Part shown: positions 20,729 through 32,620 of the stretch, in pieces
Numbering within the stretch: position 1 is the first letter of the stretch
How the letters are laid out: every line of letters begins with the position of its first letter
From: Kalaharituber pfeilii
Taxonomy: Eukaryota > Ascomycota > Pezizomycetes > Pezizales > Pezizaceae
Length of the DNA stretch: 64,000 nucleotides
Reading direction: 5' to 3'
NCBI GenBank assembly: GCA_015179045.1
Contig: WHUZ01000060.1
Span: 310,001 to 374,000, forward strand
Translations under genes and position numbers: made by a program
The notes under the pieces: model-generated
The model's input: the letters and a program-made list of their open reading frames with translations, nothing else
What the model was told of the DNA's origin: nothing
Database searches by the model: none

Positions 20729-21406
20729 CAATGTTCCCAACGGGCCGGCCAGGGCCATAGAAATTTAGGCTGGCCGTGAGGACTGCCCCCGCCAGTCCAG
20801 GCCATTCAGGCTAGTCTAGGCCAGTTCAGGCCATTCAGGTGGCAATGTGAGTTAAATTATACAGTAGCTATATACAGAATGTACTCTGTAACTTCTACGT
20901 ATACCTCATTCTCTAATGTTTAGGATTTTGCTTGCAGATTTTGCGCCGCCAGTAATTCCATTATCATGCACAGCTTCACCATAACGTCAAATCCAACTTC
21001 GTTGCACCAGATTTTTGTAACCCAAATTCCACAAGACGCCATTTCAGCATCAGATTGACTGCAGGGAATCGTGGATGCAAGATCAAAACTTGAACTGCAC
21101 TATGGAGAGTGAAGAAAGATTACTGAAGGAATCGTCATCTCCAGTACCGGTGGTTGGAATGTCCCCCTCCATACAGTACTATTAAAAGAAATTAGTATAT
21201 AGTCAAGCGATAGTACAAAAAATTACTTACCCAAATACCTGGCAAAAGCGCTGCTCAATAAAACAGGTCTAGATACCTATTTGAGGATATAGAAAGCTTT
21301 ATATTAAATTCAGGTCCAAGTAACCTGAAGGCGGCCCGTGAATAGCCTCGTAACCAGTACCCCTACTCCTGAAGCTCTTTTCAGGCCTAGCCAGTTAGGA
21401 ACACTA
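20729..21406. mobile_element. GGCC-type hAT element, no TSD
   Basis: Left end CAATGTTCCCAACGGGCC; right end inverted, TAGTGTTCCTAACTGGC. The interior is homologous, inverted, to 13504-14352. Flanking octamers CCCTTAGA and ACATACGT differ, so the two ends may have been brought together by recombination or the element is old. Confidence 0.7.
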
Positions 21407-21474
21407 ACATACGTGGAGGAGGGCGTTAGGGTAGGGCTGACGAAGGAAAGAGACCGGGACAGGATGATCTGGAA

Positions 21475-21850
21475 GTGGATGCAGTGTGGGGAAGCGTGGG
21501 CTCTGGCAGGGAGGATAGGCGTTGGCGCATGATAGCTGCGAGGCTGCTGTGGGCGGCGGGGCAGAGAGGGAACGCAGACGTGCGGGCCTTGGTTGGGAAG
21601 AAATGGCAGCGGGCGCCGCGGATGAGCACCATGTCGCTGATGGACCCCGTGTGGGCCACAATGACACTCGGCCTTCTCTTCTCCGTGCTGGAGGCCGTGG
21701 ACCACAATCAGCTCCATAACGTCGTCCTCATGGACTGGCACATTAAGATGCACGCACCTGGCGGCTCCACCCGCACCCCCATCACGCTGTCGGTGCTCAA
21801 CCTTGTGATGTGGCAGCCCCGCGCGTGGAAGCTGACTGCGAGGTGAGGAA
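21475..21850 (+). pseudogene. P family copy 2
   Basis: The best-preserved frame of the central block: MIAARLLWAAGQ, MSLMDPVWATMTLGLLFS, DWHIKMHAPGGST and LSVLNLVMWQPRAWKLTAR, then a stop. Copies at 24240 and 48830 keep the same residues around GLLFSMLE, DWHIETH and QPRAWK. Unknown function; upstream exons are missing, so it is a fragment. Confidence 0.55.
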
Positions 21851-22980
21851 CAGCTTCTACGAGGTAGACCTACGGTGTAGATGTGACTGACGTGTTTTGG
21901 ACCCCAGCGACTTGTTAGTGCCTACCCGGCCGGAAAGCTATTTGCATATTTTATACCACGTCTTTTAAATAACAACTCTAGTAATAAGGATTAAGAATTG
22001 CTATTGTTTCAAGGCTATGTAACAGTTAAAGGTAACAAATAATAGGAACAAATGAAGAGGATGAAACCAAGACACTGAGAACGTCCAAACTATCCAAAAT
22101 ATCCGAGCTCCGATTTGAACCCCCAGATCCAATATGTGAACAAAGTAGAAAAGAAAAATGAGAGTTAGAGAGGATCAATAAAGCCAATCATGAGCAAAGT
22201 TGAGTTATGTACGATATAGCATGAATGTCTAGATTCCATAGTTAGTGAAACTGGAGTGACGGGGAGACTTAGATTTTGGATGACAGAGCACTTGCAGAAG
22301 GATGGAAACATTAAGATCGGAATGCACATACATACATGATTGATGATAACTAGTATGATTCCAGCAGGTTGATCATCCGGGCACATTAGGACAACACATT
22401 ACCTCGCAATCGGGCGTATAAGGGCAGCCATACGGACATGCAGGACATCCCTTTATTGAAACAAGAAACCTCAGGTCAGCTATTGTCCATATTAGAAATA
22501 CCATTAGGATTCAACATACAAAAGGCGCAGTTGCAGCAACTTTACAGTAAAGAACTAGCGCAACAAGGACAACTGAAGAAAACTGCATAGTTTACGGATT
22601 CTTTTGGTTTCAGAATTTGAAATATAAAAAGGCAAGATTAAGATGTGGGATTTCGGCAGGCTTGTTCGAGTTGAAATGATGGAAGGCTATATTTGCTGGT
22701 TTGAGAGGAAGACAGATCTGATGGCTTTAGAGGAGAAAAGAGAGCGGTATATATACTGTATGAGTGCACCACCTGAAATTTTATTCAAATTTATTTTACA
22801 TCTAGATACGTTTACCCTTGCTATAATGAATTGGTAAAAATGTAGCCTATTGTTTTCACCATCACCAGAGTTTTCAATATATAGTCAAATGAGCAAGGCC
22901 AGGAACGAGATTGTCATCTAATAATACAAAGCTCCAATAATTCCACTGGACCAGTTGACTTGGGCTGGCAATGTGGATCC
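21851..22980 (+). repeat. Repeat R1 copy b
   Basis: Homologous to 17161-18203 throughout, including the LYHVF remnant and the GCACCACCTGAAATTTTA block near 22765. Confidence 0.6.
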
Positions 22981-22990
22981 AATATGCAAA

Positions 22991-23256
22991 GTTTTCGTGG
23001 TGCGAAATGGAAGAGGAGACATCAGAACATATCTGGTCCAGGTGTGAGGTGTAGAAGAGAAGGCGGCCAGGGGGGCAGGACGCAGTCAGAACGCCACCAG
23101 AAGGAAAGAAGGATGGGCCGGATCCACTGGTGGAACTCATGGGGTGGGTAGAGAGACAAGGGGCTAAATTTCAGTTTTAATTTTTCTTTATCTCTTATGT
23201 ATCCAATCTCGCCGTAGCCTTTAGGGTAGTATGCGAGTAATGATATAAAAAAGAAA
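22991..23256 (+). mobile_element. 5'-truncated LINE (copy b of the R1/R2 junction insertion)
   Basis: Same insertion as 18212-18475 at the same place in the repeat, with ATGCAAGG on the right. It was therefore present before the a and b copies separated. Confidence 0.7.
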
Positions 23257-23264
23257 ATGCAAGG

Positions 23265-24150
23265 TTCTACTGCAGTATCAAGTTCAGCTGTTCCGAGCTA
23301 CGGACTCAGCTGCCAAGACCCATACGACGAATTTGCCACAATCTTCTATGCTGAGTTTGGAGTGGTTGAATAGCTGAACCCCACGACCAAGTAGTAAAAG
23401 GACACACCTGTTCCGGCTCAGCGCAAACATAGGGCGGGCGGCCGGTAACTGTGCGCTGCTGCTTGCGAGGGGGCAGGCCTACTGTTTGTTTGGCTGCTCG
23501 GAATTACTGGTGCATGGGGGGGGTGCAAGGCAGTAGCAGCGAGGTCCCTATGAATTTCTTTTACCTTTATTATGGTAAGAATAATTTGTATGTAGAGGAA
23601 AATAACCTCCTCTAGAATTTTTTTTCATTTCCCTATGTTTTTTTTTTTTTTTTATCATTGCTGGCGTGCCGCCTGATTGGCTATGGCGAGGTTTATTTAA
23701 CTACGTTTATGATCATGAAGAGGGAAGAAAATAACGAAATGAAGTAGAAATAGATAGGTTATAAGGAAAATTAGGAAATTGATCCCGTCCTCATGCGAGT
23801 CTCCTCCGAGTCAATGTCTATTTCCCTATGTGCGTGCAACTTCATTATGGCGAGGTCTAGTTGTATGAGGAGGAAAATCTGAGAGCCCTGTTTTCACATT
23901 GCGCCGATTGGCCGTAGTTGCAAAATTAAGTAATTAGCTTCTGACTACAATATGGTCCAAAGTCTCATAACGTGCCCACCCGATGGGGTAACGATCTAAT
24001 CTAGCTGCACGATCCCACATCTTCGCCCCCGCTTCGGCAACCCGCTGCTCATCTTTCAACCGCAATTATCCTGCATATCTCAGCGAATCCTATATATTTT
24101 GAACTCGTTTTACCCGTAGTTGATCCAGAAAGTAAGCCTGAAAACATTAA
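23265..24150 (+). repeat. Repeat R2 copy b, split by a LINE
   Basis: R2 blocks as in 18484-18960. They are interrupted at 23639-23819 by a short LINE insertion and resume at TTTCCCTATGTGCGTG. Confidence 0.55.
23639..23819 (-). mobile_element. Short 5'-truncated LINE with type A tail, 12-bp TSD
   Basis: A T run, the hairpin (near 23660-23692) and about 130 bp of 3' UTR. The TSD ATTTCCCTATGT lies at 23627-23638 and 23820-23831. Confidence 0.85.
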
Positions 24151-24239
24151 CTAAGCAATCGCGTATGCATAGAAATATTGGAAAGAGTAAATACCAAATA
24201 TCCGTTCATACTTTGATTTAAAAGCTGTTATGTCTGCAT

Positions 24240-24560
24240 GATAGCTGCGAGGCTGCTGTGGGCGGCGGGGCAGAGAGGGAAGGCCGACGTGCGGGCCTTG
24301 GTCGAGGAGGAATGACAGCTGGCGCCGCGGATGAGTGCCACGTCGCTGATGGACCCCGCGCGGTCCACAATGACACTCGGCCTTCTCTTCTCCATGCTGG
24401 AGGTCGTGGGCCACAATCAGCCCACAACGTCGACCTCACGGACTGGCACATGGAGACGCACGTGCGCGGTGGCTCCACCAGCACCCCCAGCACGCTGTTG
24501 GTGCTCAACCTCGCGACGCGGCAGCCTCGCGCGTGGAAGCTGACTGCACGCTAATGGACA
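24240..24560 (+). pseudogene. P family copy 3
   Basis: Fragments MSATSLMDPARSTMTLGLLF, TGTWRRTC-type shifted frames and LNLATRQPRAWKLTAR mirror copy 2. Several frame changes are present. Confidence 0.5.
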
Positions 24561-25610
24561 GCTTCCACGAGGTGGACCTACGGTGCAGATGCAGCCAACG
24601 TGTTTCGGACCCCAATGACTTGTTCGTACCTACCCAGCCGGAAAGATATTTGCGTATTTTGTACCATGTCTTTTGAATAAGAACTCTAGTAATAGGGGTC
24701 AACCATTGCTATTGTATGCACTACAAGGCTATGGTAACAATTGCAGGTAACAAATGATGAAAACAGGTGAAGAAGATGAAACCAAGACATTAGGACATCT
24801 AAACTATCCAAAACATCCTAGCTCTGATTTTAACTTCAGTCCCGATATGTGAACAGGGCCGAAAGAAAAATGAGGAGCGAATAAGCTAGTTGTAAGCCAA
24901 GTTGAGCTACATACAGATATAGCATGAACGTCTAGACTGCATAGTTAGTGGAATTGAAGTGTAGGGGAGATTTAGATTTTGGATGACAGAGCACTTGCAG
25001 AAGGATGAAAAAATCAAGATAGGAATGCACATACGTAGATGATTGACAACATCTAGTATGATTCTAGCAGGTTGCTCATGCGGCCTGGGGGGAGAGAACG
25101 TAGTCAATCGCGCGAGTTGGGGCGAGCGCACAAAACGGACACGTTGCACATTCACATTGCTGGTGTTGGCACAGGAAGCCACAGGTCAGCTGTTGTTCAT
25201 ATTTGGAATGCTATTGGGATTATACATACAAGAGAAGGGGCAGTTGCAGCAACTTTGCAGTAAAGTACTAAAGCAACAAGGACAACTGAAGAAAACTACA
25301 TAACTCGTGTATTCCTTTACTTTCAAAATTTGAAATGTGAATAGGACAAGAGTGAGGTGTGGGATTTCTGCAGATTGTTGGGGTATGAGGATGGGAGGCT
25401 ATGTTCGCTAGTTTGGGAGGAAGGCAGCTTTGGTGTTATATATATGAGTGCACCACCTGAAATCTTGTTCTATTTATTTATTTATTTATTTTATTATCTT
25501 TTTAAGATAACTTCAGCTGAGAATATATCTAGACGCAGCTAAGACATAACCTTGTTATGATGAACACGTCACATTTAGCACTTTAGTTTAAGAAAAGACT
25601 AGTTTACTTG
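24561..25610 (+). repeat. Repeat R1 copy c
   Basis: Homologous to R1 a and b. The TTTATTTATTTATTTA-rich end near 25470 lacks the LINE insertion present in a and b, so it acts as the empty site. Confidence 0.55.
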
Positions 25611-25639
25611 GGCTTGCAATGTGGATCCAATATGCGAGA

Positions 25640-26080
25640 TTCCACCCACGTTTCGCTGTTCCGAGGTACGAACTCAGCTGCCAAGACTGTACAACTAATT
25701 TGCCACAACAACAGCATCTAGCACTTAGCGACATAGCTGCTACTTGCGAGGCTGCAGGTCTCCTGTTTGTTGGGCTGCTCGGAATTACTGATGCCTATGG
25801 GGTGCAAAGCGGTAGCAGTGGGGTTTCTATGATTTTCTCTGCCCTCAATAGTAAGAACAATTTGCATGTAGATAAAATAACTTGCTCTACATTTCAATAT
25901 TAGTGCGGATTCATTATAAGGAGGTCAAATTGCCTCGGGAGAGAAATCCAAGAAGGCAGTGTGTTCATAGTAGCTTGTATGCGGGGTTATGCGGGGTTGT
26001 GTGAGCCAAAAAAAAAAAAAAAAATTATATTCTATTTGCGTAGATCAATTGCAAAATTACTCAATTAGCTTAAGACTACA
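25640..26080 (+). repeat. Repeat R2 copy c with type B tail
   Basis: R2 blocks followed by a type B tail (GCGGGGTTGTGTGAGCC, then a 17-A run) at 25976-26024. The same order (R2, type B tail, LINE fragment) is seen inverted at 46480-47360. Confidence 0.55.
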
Positions 26081-26149
26081 ACATGCTCCAATGTCTCATA
26101 TCAGCTGCAGCTGGACTTGACGCACTTTATCAACGTAGCTGCAGCAATA

Positions 26150-26490
26150 CTCCATTACAGCAGGTTACATAGAGCGCTCCACCTATCCAGCTGCTTCAGG
26201 TACGAAAGGGCATGAGATTCCTTAGAAATTAAATAGTGCAGGCGTCTGAACCATACAGCACATATTGAGAGAACCTTCCGGCTGAACCACAGCCGCAATT
26301 GGATCGCCACTAGAAGAAAAGCATGACGAGCCTGACCCACAGCGCGAAATTTTTTGGTGAATGATACGAGTTTGACTTTGCCATTATTTCTTTCATTTTG
26401 TATCATATTCCTTTATTTCCTATGTAGTTGATCTCGCCCTAGCCGCCGTGGCGGTATGCGAGTAATGATTTTTAATTTTGAAAGAAAAAG
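26150..26490 (+). mobile_element. LINE 3' fragment with type A tail
   Basis: Parallel to 10700-11095. Its hairpin at 26441-26470 has the inner stem changed to GCCGCC/GGCGG while the outer CTCGC/GCGAG is kept, a compensatory change. Confidence 0.6.
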
Positions 26491-27531
26491 ACTAAACCGC
26501 TGATGGATTAGTGGCGCGGCTCCACCCAAGGTGGGTAGTGTAGACTGTTAAATTTACCACCTGACCTTATTAGAAAAATGTAAGACTCACAAGCAATTCC
26601 CGTTCATGATTTTCATTTTTTGTTTTATTCCCCCTCACTAAAAGAAGGCAAGAGAAAACAAAAGGAAAAGTCCTTGCAAACTGAGCAAAAGCAATTGATG
26701 TTTTAGTTGATTTTTTGACTTTAATTGACCGCCATGTGCTGTTCTGGCCTTCAAACGGAGTTGCCGGTCCGGAAGCCAGCCAGCCCAGCTACGACTACAT
26801 AAATTCCTAACTATGCGAAGGCCGGTGCACTGGGGAACACTACCTCTGCGCAAGTACCACCAGTTGCGCATGCCATGAGCATTATTCTGTGAAAACATTA
26901 TTTATGCTTGCATGAACATAAAGTATCTTACGCACAATGTATATGTTGCTCTACAAAGGCACCCACAGTTAATGCCGCGTCTTATGCATCTGTGTAGTAA
27001 TTTCATCCCCTGATAAATAAGATAAACCATTTATACAACAAGAGGGGGAGGGTAAAGTTCATATAAAGACGCTGCATTAGATTGTTTTCAAAAATTCCGA
27101 CTGTGAATTTTACAAGAAAGCGATCACAACACCTAATAAAGCCGCCAAAACCGATACCCCATATTTAAAACTCGCGGTCATCCCTCTGGCGCGGTAGGTA
27201 CATACACCCTTGCTGACATTTGATACTTTCGAATTCAAGCAAGTGTTGGGAGTAACGTAATTTGCATAGCTTACTAAGTAAGCGGCATGACGCAAATACA
27301 ATCGAGTTCACTAGCGTAGGTGCCGATACCAAGGTTAGAATTTGTATAACGTTACATCGCATTCCGCTGATCGCGTCATTCAGCCTGAATGCTTCAAAGC
27401 TTGAATTAACGTAAAAGTATCCATAAATAAGCTTAACTCAAAAATCACTAGCAGGGGGACCAGGGGTATGTCCGTTGCAGAGTATAACCTTGCTATACCG
27501 GACGAGGAAAAATCCAGCACTTTTCATCTAG
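26491..27531 (+). repeat. Non-coding unit, diverged copy of 11096-12130
   Basis: No gene seen. Colinear blocks shared with 11096-12130 indicate that about 2 kb (R2, LINE 3' end and downstream sequence) was duplicated as one piece. Confidence 0.5.
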
Positions 27532-28406
27532 TAACGTCACTGACCGGGATCCGGCGCATTACCGGGATCCGGCGCACTTCCGGAATAAAAACAATAGCCT
27601 CCTGTAAGGCCAAAAAAGATAACCAAATTGCACATACAGCTTGGAGAGGTATAGGAAAGTAACTTCCGCACCTCAGTTAGCCAATTGGAAATTTTGAATG
27701 ATACTCTATGGTAGTAGTTGCCCAATTAGGCATCTGAACCCTCTGCAGGTGTAAAATGGCAAGATGGCTATTGAGGACCTTGAGCAAGTGCATATACCTT
27801 CTATAGTATGTATTCAAGAGATCTGGAATGTTTCATGATGATTGGATATATATGGAACAAGTGGTGAGCCAATATCCATACATATATTTTTACTGCTAGA
27901 AGTGAATTTTGATATTCAGTCTGTATATATTTCTCAAAATATGAGGCATGTTCAAAATACTCTAGAATATAACTCTACATATAGGAGAATATATCTTGAG
28001 TAGTCTATAGGTATAGGTATTGACAGAAAGTAGAAATCAATAGGAATATCTATCTATATATACTCAATTAGGTAATGCATATTCCTTAATGCACCATACA
28101 TGAATGCTGCAGTCCTAAGCTATGAAACTTCAGAAATATAATCTAGAGACTTTTGAAATATTATATAAAAACTCTCAAAGTAACCTAATACTACTTGCTC
28201 AAAGTAGACATAATTATGTCTTCTTCCATATAAAGACACCTTGAATTTTAGTCTATATGTTATTGCAACATGCATCAATACTATGATTATGACCCAATAA
28301 TAGCTAATACATCACTAATACCTTACTTTGAGCGCATCGCACAAGTGTACTAGAAGGTTCATTACTTGTTTCTTATTTTTGTTACTTATTTCTACTCTTA
28401 TATATA

Positions 28407-28645
28407 TGTTACGGGTTGCAACCGACCGTCTTGCAAACCGTTGCACCAAAAGGTAGAACTACCGGTGACCCCTGGTAGTACGGTCGGGATATATAGGAGT
28501 ATCCATGCATACGGGCTCTTGGTACCGGTTCGCGCCAGGTCTTCAGGCATAGCAGGGGTGGGCCGGTCACATGACCTCGTAGCTCACTGCATTTTAGCCC
28601 TGCTCTGGGTACGCTCGCATACCGCCATGTCATACCGTCATGACA
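28407..28645. repeat. 5' LTR of TRIM-like element
   Basis: 239 bp; it matches 28858-29096 base for base as far as I can read. Confidence 0.9.
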
Positions 28646-28857
28646 TTACTCCCCCCTTGGTAGAGTACGTCCCGGACTCTCTATATATTAACCCCAGCCA
28701 CCCGTTACCGCCTTAGGGCTTCAATTTCATGTGCCACCACACTACTTTATAACCAGCGACCGGCCTGTGGCTGTAAGCCGTCCAAATCCAAAGGTTGCAT
28801 GCAGTATCTCACGTTCGCTACATACAAGGTTTGAACTGGCGACCCTACCGGTAGTAC

Positions 28858-29096
28858 TGTTACGGGTTGCAACCGACCGTCTTGCAAACCGTTGCACCAA
28901 AAGGTAGAACTACCGGTGACCCCTGGTAGTACGGTCGGGATATATAGGAGTATCCATGCATACGGGCTCTTGGTACCGGTTCGCGCCAGGTCTTCAGGCA
29001 TAGCAGGGGTGGGCCGGTCACATGACCTCGTAGCTCACTGCATTTTAGCCCTGCTCTGGGTACGCTCGCATACCGCCATGTCATACCGTCATGACA
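28858..29096. repeat. 3' LTR of TRIM-like element
   Basis: 239 bp, same as 28407-28645. A diverged, inverted relative lies at 45968-46376. Confidence 0.9.
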
Positions 29097-30067
29097 ATAT
29101 ACTATTGTATTTCTATAACTTTTTTATTTCCGTACTTAGCTCTCTACTACTCAACTCACTTATAAGAAGTAACTTTCTTATTTACTCTTTCACTATCTCT
29201 TCTATGAAATAAATAGCATCTATAAATCCAACTGTGCTCTTTACTTTATTCAGTTCTAAAAAAAATAAATAGACCAAATTTAAGAAATTATGTGTAACTT
29301 TAACAAATATAATTGAGTCACTCTGAAAGTTTCTATATAATATTTCAGAAGCCTCTAGATTATATTTCTGAAGTTTCATAGCTTAGGACTACAGCATTCA
29401 TGTATGGTGCATTAAGGAATATGCATTACCTAATTGGGTATATATAGATAGATATTCCTATTGATTTCTACTTTCTGTCAATACCTATACCTATAGGCTA
29501 CTCAAAATATATTCTTCTATGTGTAGAGTTATATTCTAGAGCATTTTAAACATGTCTCATATTTTTAGAAATATATACAGACTGAATATCAAAATTCACT
29601 TCTAGCAGTAAAAATATATGTATGGATATTGGTTTACCACTTGTTCCATATATATCCAATCATCATGAAACATTCCAGATCTCTTGAATACATACTATAG
29701 AAGGTATATGCACTTGCTCAAGGTCCTCAATAGCCATCTTGCTATTTTACACCTGCATAGGGTTCAGATGCCTAATTGGGCAACTACCACCATAGAGTAT
29801 CATTCAAAATTTCCAATTGGCTAACTGAGGTGCGGAAGTTACTTTCCTATACCTCTCCAAGCTGTATGTGCAATTTGGTTATCTTCTATGAAGATTTGGC
29901 CTTACAGGAGGCTATTGTTTTTATTCCGGAAGTGCGCCGGATCCCGGTAATGCGCCGGATCCCGGTCAGTGACGTTATAGGAAAGGTTCTGGTATAGCAT
30001 AAAATGCTCAGTAGCTGTGTGTGGAAGGGGGCAAAATTTGTATAGAAATGAAGTAGCAAACTCTACA

Positions 30068-30235
30068 AGCATGTTCTAGCCTGCCAGCAGCAGGAGCGAC
30101 AGCACCGGTGGCAGCAACAATGGCGACAGCAGTGGCAGCAGTGGCAGCAGCAGCAGCAGCGGTGGCAGCGGAGGTGGCAGCAGTGGTAGCAAGTGATAGC
30201 AGCAGCGGTGGCAGCAGCGATGCCAGCAGAGTGGT
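30068..30235. repeat. GCA/GGC trinucleotide-rich tract
   Basis: Imperfect GCAGCAGTGGCAGCAGC-type repeats. Frames through it encode only alanine/threonine or cysteine/histidine runs and are not credible genes. Confidence 0.8.
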
Positions 30236-30499
30236 AAACAACCAGACTAAGCGGTACAGTGGGGTAGTCTAAGATGTACTGTATAAGTATTGGTGTGTCT
30301 GGTGGGGTAAAAGTTATTTGTATGGAGACAGGGGGGGTACTTGTGTGGAGGCTTCGGTCTGGTCCGGTACTGTCAGGGCGTCCGGTATAGCAAGGGCAAT
30401 TTGTATCGGAAACGGCTGTCAAAATCAGAGGCCGTCCGTTATGGTATGCAAAACCCTAGTGGGGAAGTGGCACGGGATTGTCTGCTGCGTAAGTGCGTA

Positions 30500-31053
30500 C
30501 GTGCAGCTGGTTGACAGAAGCGGGCATCCGACAAGAGGCGAAGGCTGGTAGAGGGGAGGAGAGGAGGAGACTACAGCTGACGTACAGACCACTCGAATAC
30601 CTGGGGACCAGAAGGAGGGTGGCCACACTCGCAGGCATCATGGGGGACAAAGGATTGAGACAATGGAGACACCAGATAGGGAAGGAGGATTCACCGGAGT
30701 GCAGGTGGTGTGGAAAGGCCCTCGAGAATTACAGACATATATCGAGAGAGTGCGAGGCGTGGAAGAAGAGACTACCGGGAGGAGAGACGGGGCTGAAGAT
30801 GCCAATAGGAGTGGAGAAAGGGAAGGGGAAGGAAGAGGGGGAGAAGAGGGGGATAAAAGAGGGGGAGAAGAAGGGGATGACACTGGCCGAGGTGCTGGAC
30901 TGGGCAGCGAGTTAGCTGATTTCTATCCGACTATTATTTTTCCTTTACACTCTTTTCTTATCTATCATCTGCGATTCACACATTCTGTACTTAACACCTC
31001 GCCGTAACCTGATAGGCGGTATGCGAGTAATGAAATAAAAAAAAAAAAAAAAG
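30500..31053 (+). mobile_element. 5'-truncated LINE, C-terminal ORF2 plus tail
   Basis: The frame 30508-30915 reads LTEAGIRQEAK, LQLTYRPLEYLGTRRRVATL, SPECRWCGKALENYRHIS and MTLAEVLDWAAS, then a stop. This is the end of ORF2 close to the full-length copy but with a lysine/glutamate-rich insertion (GKGKEEGEKRG) before the end. The type A hairpin is near 30993-31024 (inner stem CCT/AGG), then poly(A). No TSD was recognised. Confidence 0.8.
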
Positions 31054-31059
31054 AATACG

Positions 31060-31700
31060 TAAAATTTGGCCCTTTGTTTTCACTATAGGAAGGTTTTCAG
31101 TATAGACAATTGTGGCAAATTAGTCATATAGTGTTGGCAGCTGAGTTCAGAGTCTTGCTGAGCTTCGCTGCTAATTAATATATATCAAAAGTAAATCAAT
31201 AGTATAGTGACCCGTAAAAGGTTTTCGGGATTAGGCTTGCATTATACACTTGCCCCAATATTGCCCAATCCCCAAGACTTTTCACGGGTCACTGTAGATT
31301 GACATCCGTGGTCAGGGCTCTAACAGGCGAGATATCTATCAGCCAGCGGCGACAATTGCACCATCAATATACCTGGAAGCAACAGACACTCACAACTTGG
31401 TTTAAATCAACCTCGGGTGCTTAGCGACATAGTTACTGTTTGCTGGGCTGCTCAAGAATCACTGGTGCGCAGGAGGCAAGGCAGTAGCAGGGGGTTCTAT
31501 GGGTTTCATTAGCGTCTACTCATTATAGCAAGAACAATTTGTATGTAGATACAAAATAACTTACTCTAGTTTTTTCCTTTTCATTAAACTATTTGGTGCG
31601 ATTTCATTTTAGCAAGGTCAAATTGTGTGGAGATGGAAATTCGGGAGCGTGGTGTGTTCATATTAGTAAGGTTTTCACTATAGCGAGGTTGGTCTGACCG
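31060..31700 (+). repeat. Repeat R2 copy with nested MITE
   Basis: R2 blocks between two CACTATAG[CG] motifs (31080 and 31678). Split at 31205-31294 by a small palindromic element. Confidence 0.5.
31205..31294. mobile_element. 90-bp palindromic MITE, TA-flanked
   Basis: Arms begin TAGTGACCCGTAAAAGG and, inverted, CAGTGACCCGTGAAAAG, with TA on both sides. The 30-bp arms leave only a short loop. Tc1/mariner-type by the TA flanks. Confidence 0.75.
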
Positions 31701-31764
31701 TATTTATTCCCGAAGTGGTGGGACGCCCGAAGACCCAGTATACGAAGAGTGGCTTTGTTCTGGC

Positions 31765-31912
31765 CCACCGACGAACATTTTCCGGTTCGCGAACCGGCCA
31801 GCCGATTCGTGAACCGGCCGGCCCCGTGAAAAACATATGGTGTTTTTCACGGGGCCAGCCCAGCCACGAACACCTGGCCCAGCGGCGAACATGAATGTAC
31901 CTCGATGTACCT
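31765..31912. repeat. Repeat R3 copy 2, strong central palindrome
   Basis: The centre reads GGCCCCGTGAAAAACA, then its inverse ending TTTTTCACGGGGCC, flanked by smaller TTCGCGAACCGGCC palindromes. A degraded copy is at 19205-19350. Confidence 0.6.
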
Positions 31913-31937
31913 ATATGTAAAATATATACTCGCTTAT

Positions 31938-32113
31938 TTTTTTTTTTTTTTATATCATTACTCGCATGCCGCCTTGCAGGCTATGGCGAGGGTTTAGATA
32001 CATGAATGATAATCAACGGAAAAATAAGCAACAGATAAGGAGATAAAGTGAAAATATGACCGGTTACTCCGCCGCCCAGTCCATCACCTCCGCCAACGTT
32101 CTCTCCCCCCCCC
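31938..32113 (-). mobile_element. Short LINE 3' end with 14-15-bp TSD
   Basis: A T run, the type A hairpin (inner stem GCCT/AGGC instead of GCCC/GGGC), a 3' UTR and the last ORF2 codons RTLAEVMDWAAE then stop. TSD TATATACTCGCTTAT at 31923-31937 and 32114-32128. Confidence 0.9.
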
Positions 32114-32224
32114 TATATACTCGCTTATGATTTAATGTAATAGTGATCTACCATACAGCCAGCTAAGCAATTTCCACAGTCTCCTATCCCCCTATGCAGT
32201 CATCTATGTACAAACAATAGTACT

Positions 32225-32620
32225 TTTTTTTTTTTTTTATATCATTACTCGCATGCCGCAGTATGGGCTATGGCGAGGTATTTATTAAAGAAAGAAAATT
32301 AACCGTCACTAAATACATGTGGTTCCCGCAATACTCATACATGGTGCGGGTAGAATGTACACACTGGTCAATACAGCCTATTTCCTCCGTCTGTCCGGCT
32401 CGTATTGAGTGGTCCTCAACCATTTCCCACCTAACCTAACTCTGTCTACGCCCGTCGCTGCCTCCAAGTACACACGACCGAGCTGGTCATTTTTCCTTCT
32501 TCCAGTAGCGAGGTCTTTCGTCTCAGCCACCTTATCCCCATCTTGCCTAGCCTATCATTCCCGGACTCCAACCATTTCCGGACCTTCCCTAAATATACAT
32601 CACTATGTTCACTCTCATTC
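32225..32620 (-). mobile_element. ORF1-only LINE derivative
   Basis: T run, hairpin near 32248-32278 (inner stem damaged), 3' UTR with the CACCATG hairpin region, then shifting frames encoding GIRWLRRKTSLLEEGK and SSVVCTW. Its 5' limit is unclear. Confidence 0.65.

Larger units (their letters stand above)
28407..29096. mobile_element. TRIM-like miniature LTR retrotransposon, 690 bp
   Basis: Two 239-bp direct repeats (28407-28645 and 28858-29096), identical as far as I can read, begin TGTTACGGG and end CATGACA (TG...CA). They enclose 212 bp with no coding capacity. The 5-bp TSD ATATA lies at 28402-28406 and 29097-29101. These are the traits of terminal-repeat retrotransposons in miniature. 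No clear primer-binding site or polypurine tract was recognised. Confidence 0.9.
27532..29977. mobile_element. Foldback element with arms of about 0.65 kb
   Basis: The arms (about 27532-28185 and 29310-29977) are inverted copies starting TAACGTCACTGACCGGGATC. The termini hold two CCGGGATCCGGCGCA units. One arm alone recurs at 44574-45207. The outer TA could be a TA target duplication as in Tc1/mariner relatives. There is no transposase inside; the centre holds a TRIM-like LTR element. Confidence 0.8.

Noticed and set aside
28801..28858. tRNA-like B-box (TTTGAACTGGCGACC) in the TRIM interior
   Set aside because: Only a B-box-like stretch is visible; no A box or cloverleaf could be drawn.
30008..30422. 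Ala/Thr- and Cys/His-rich frames
   Set aside because: Trinucleotide repeat read in different frames.
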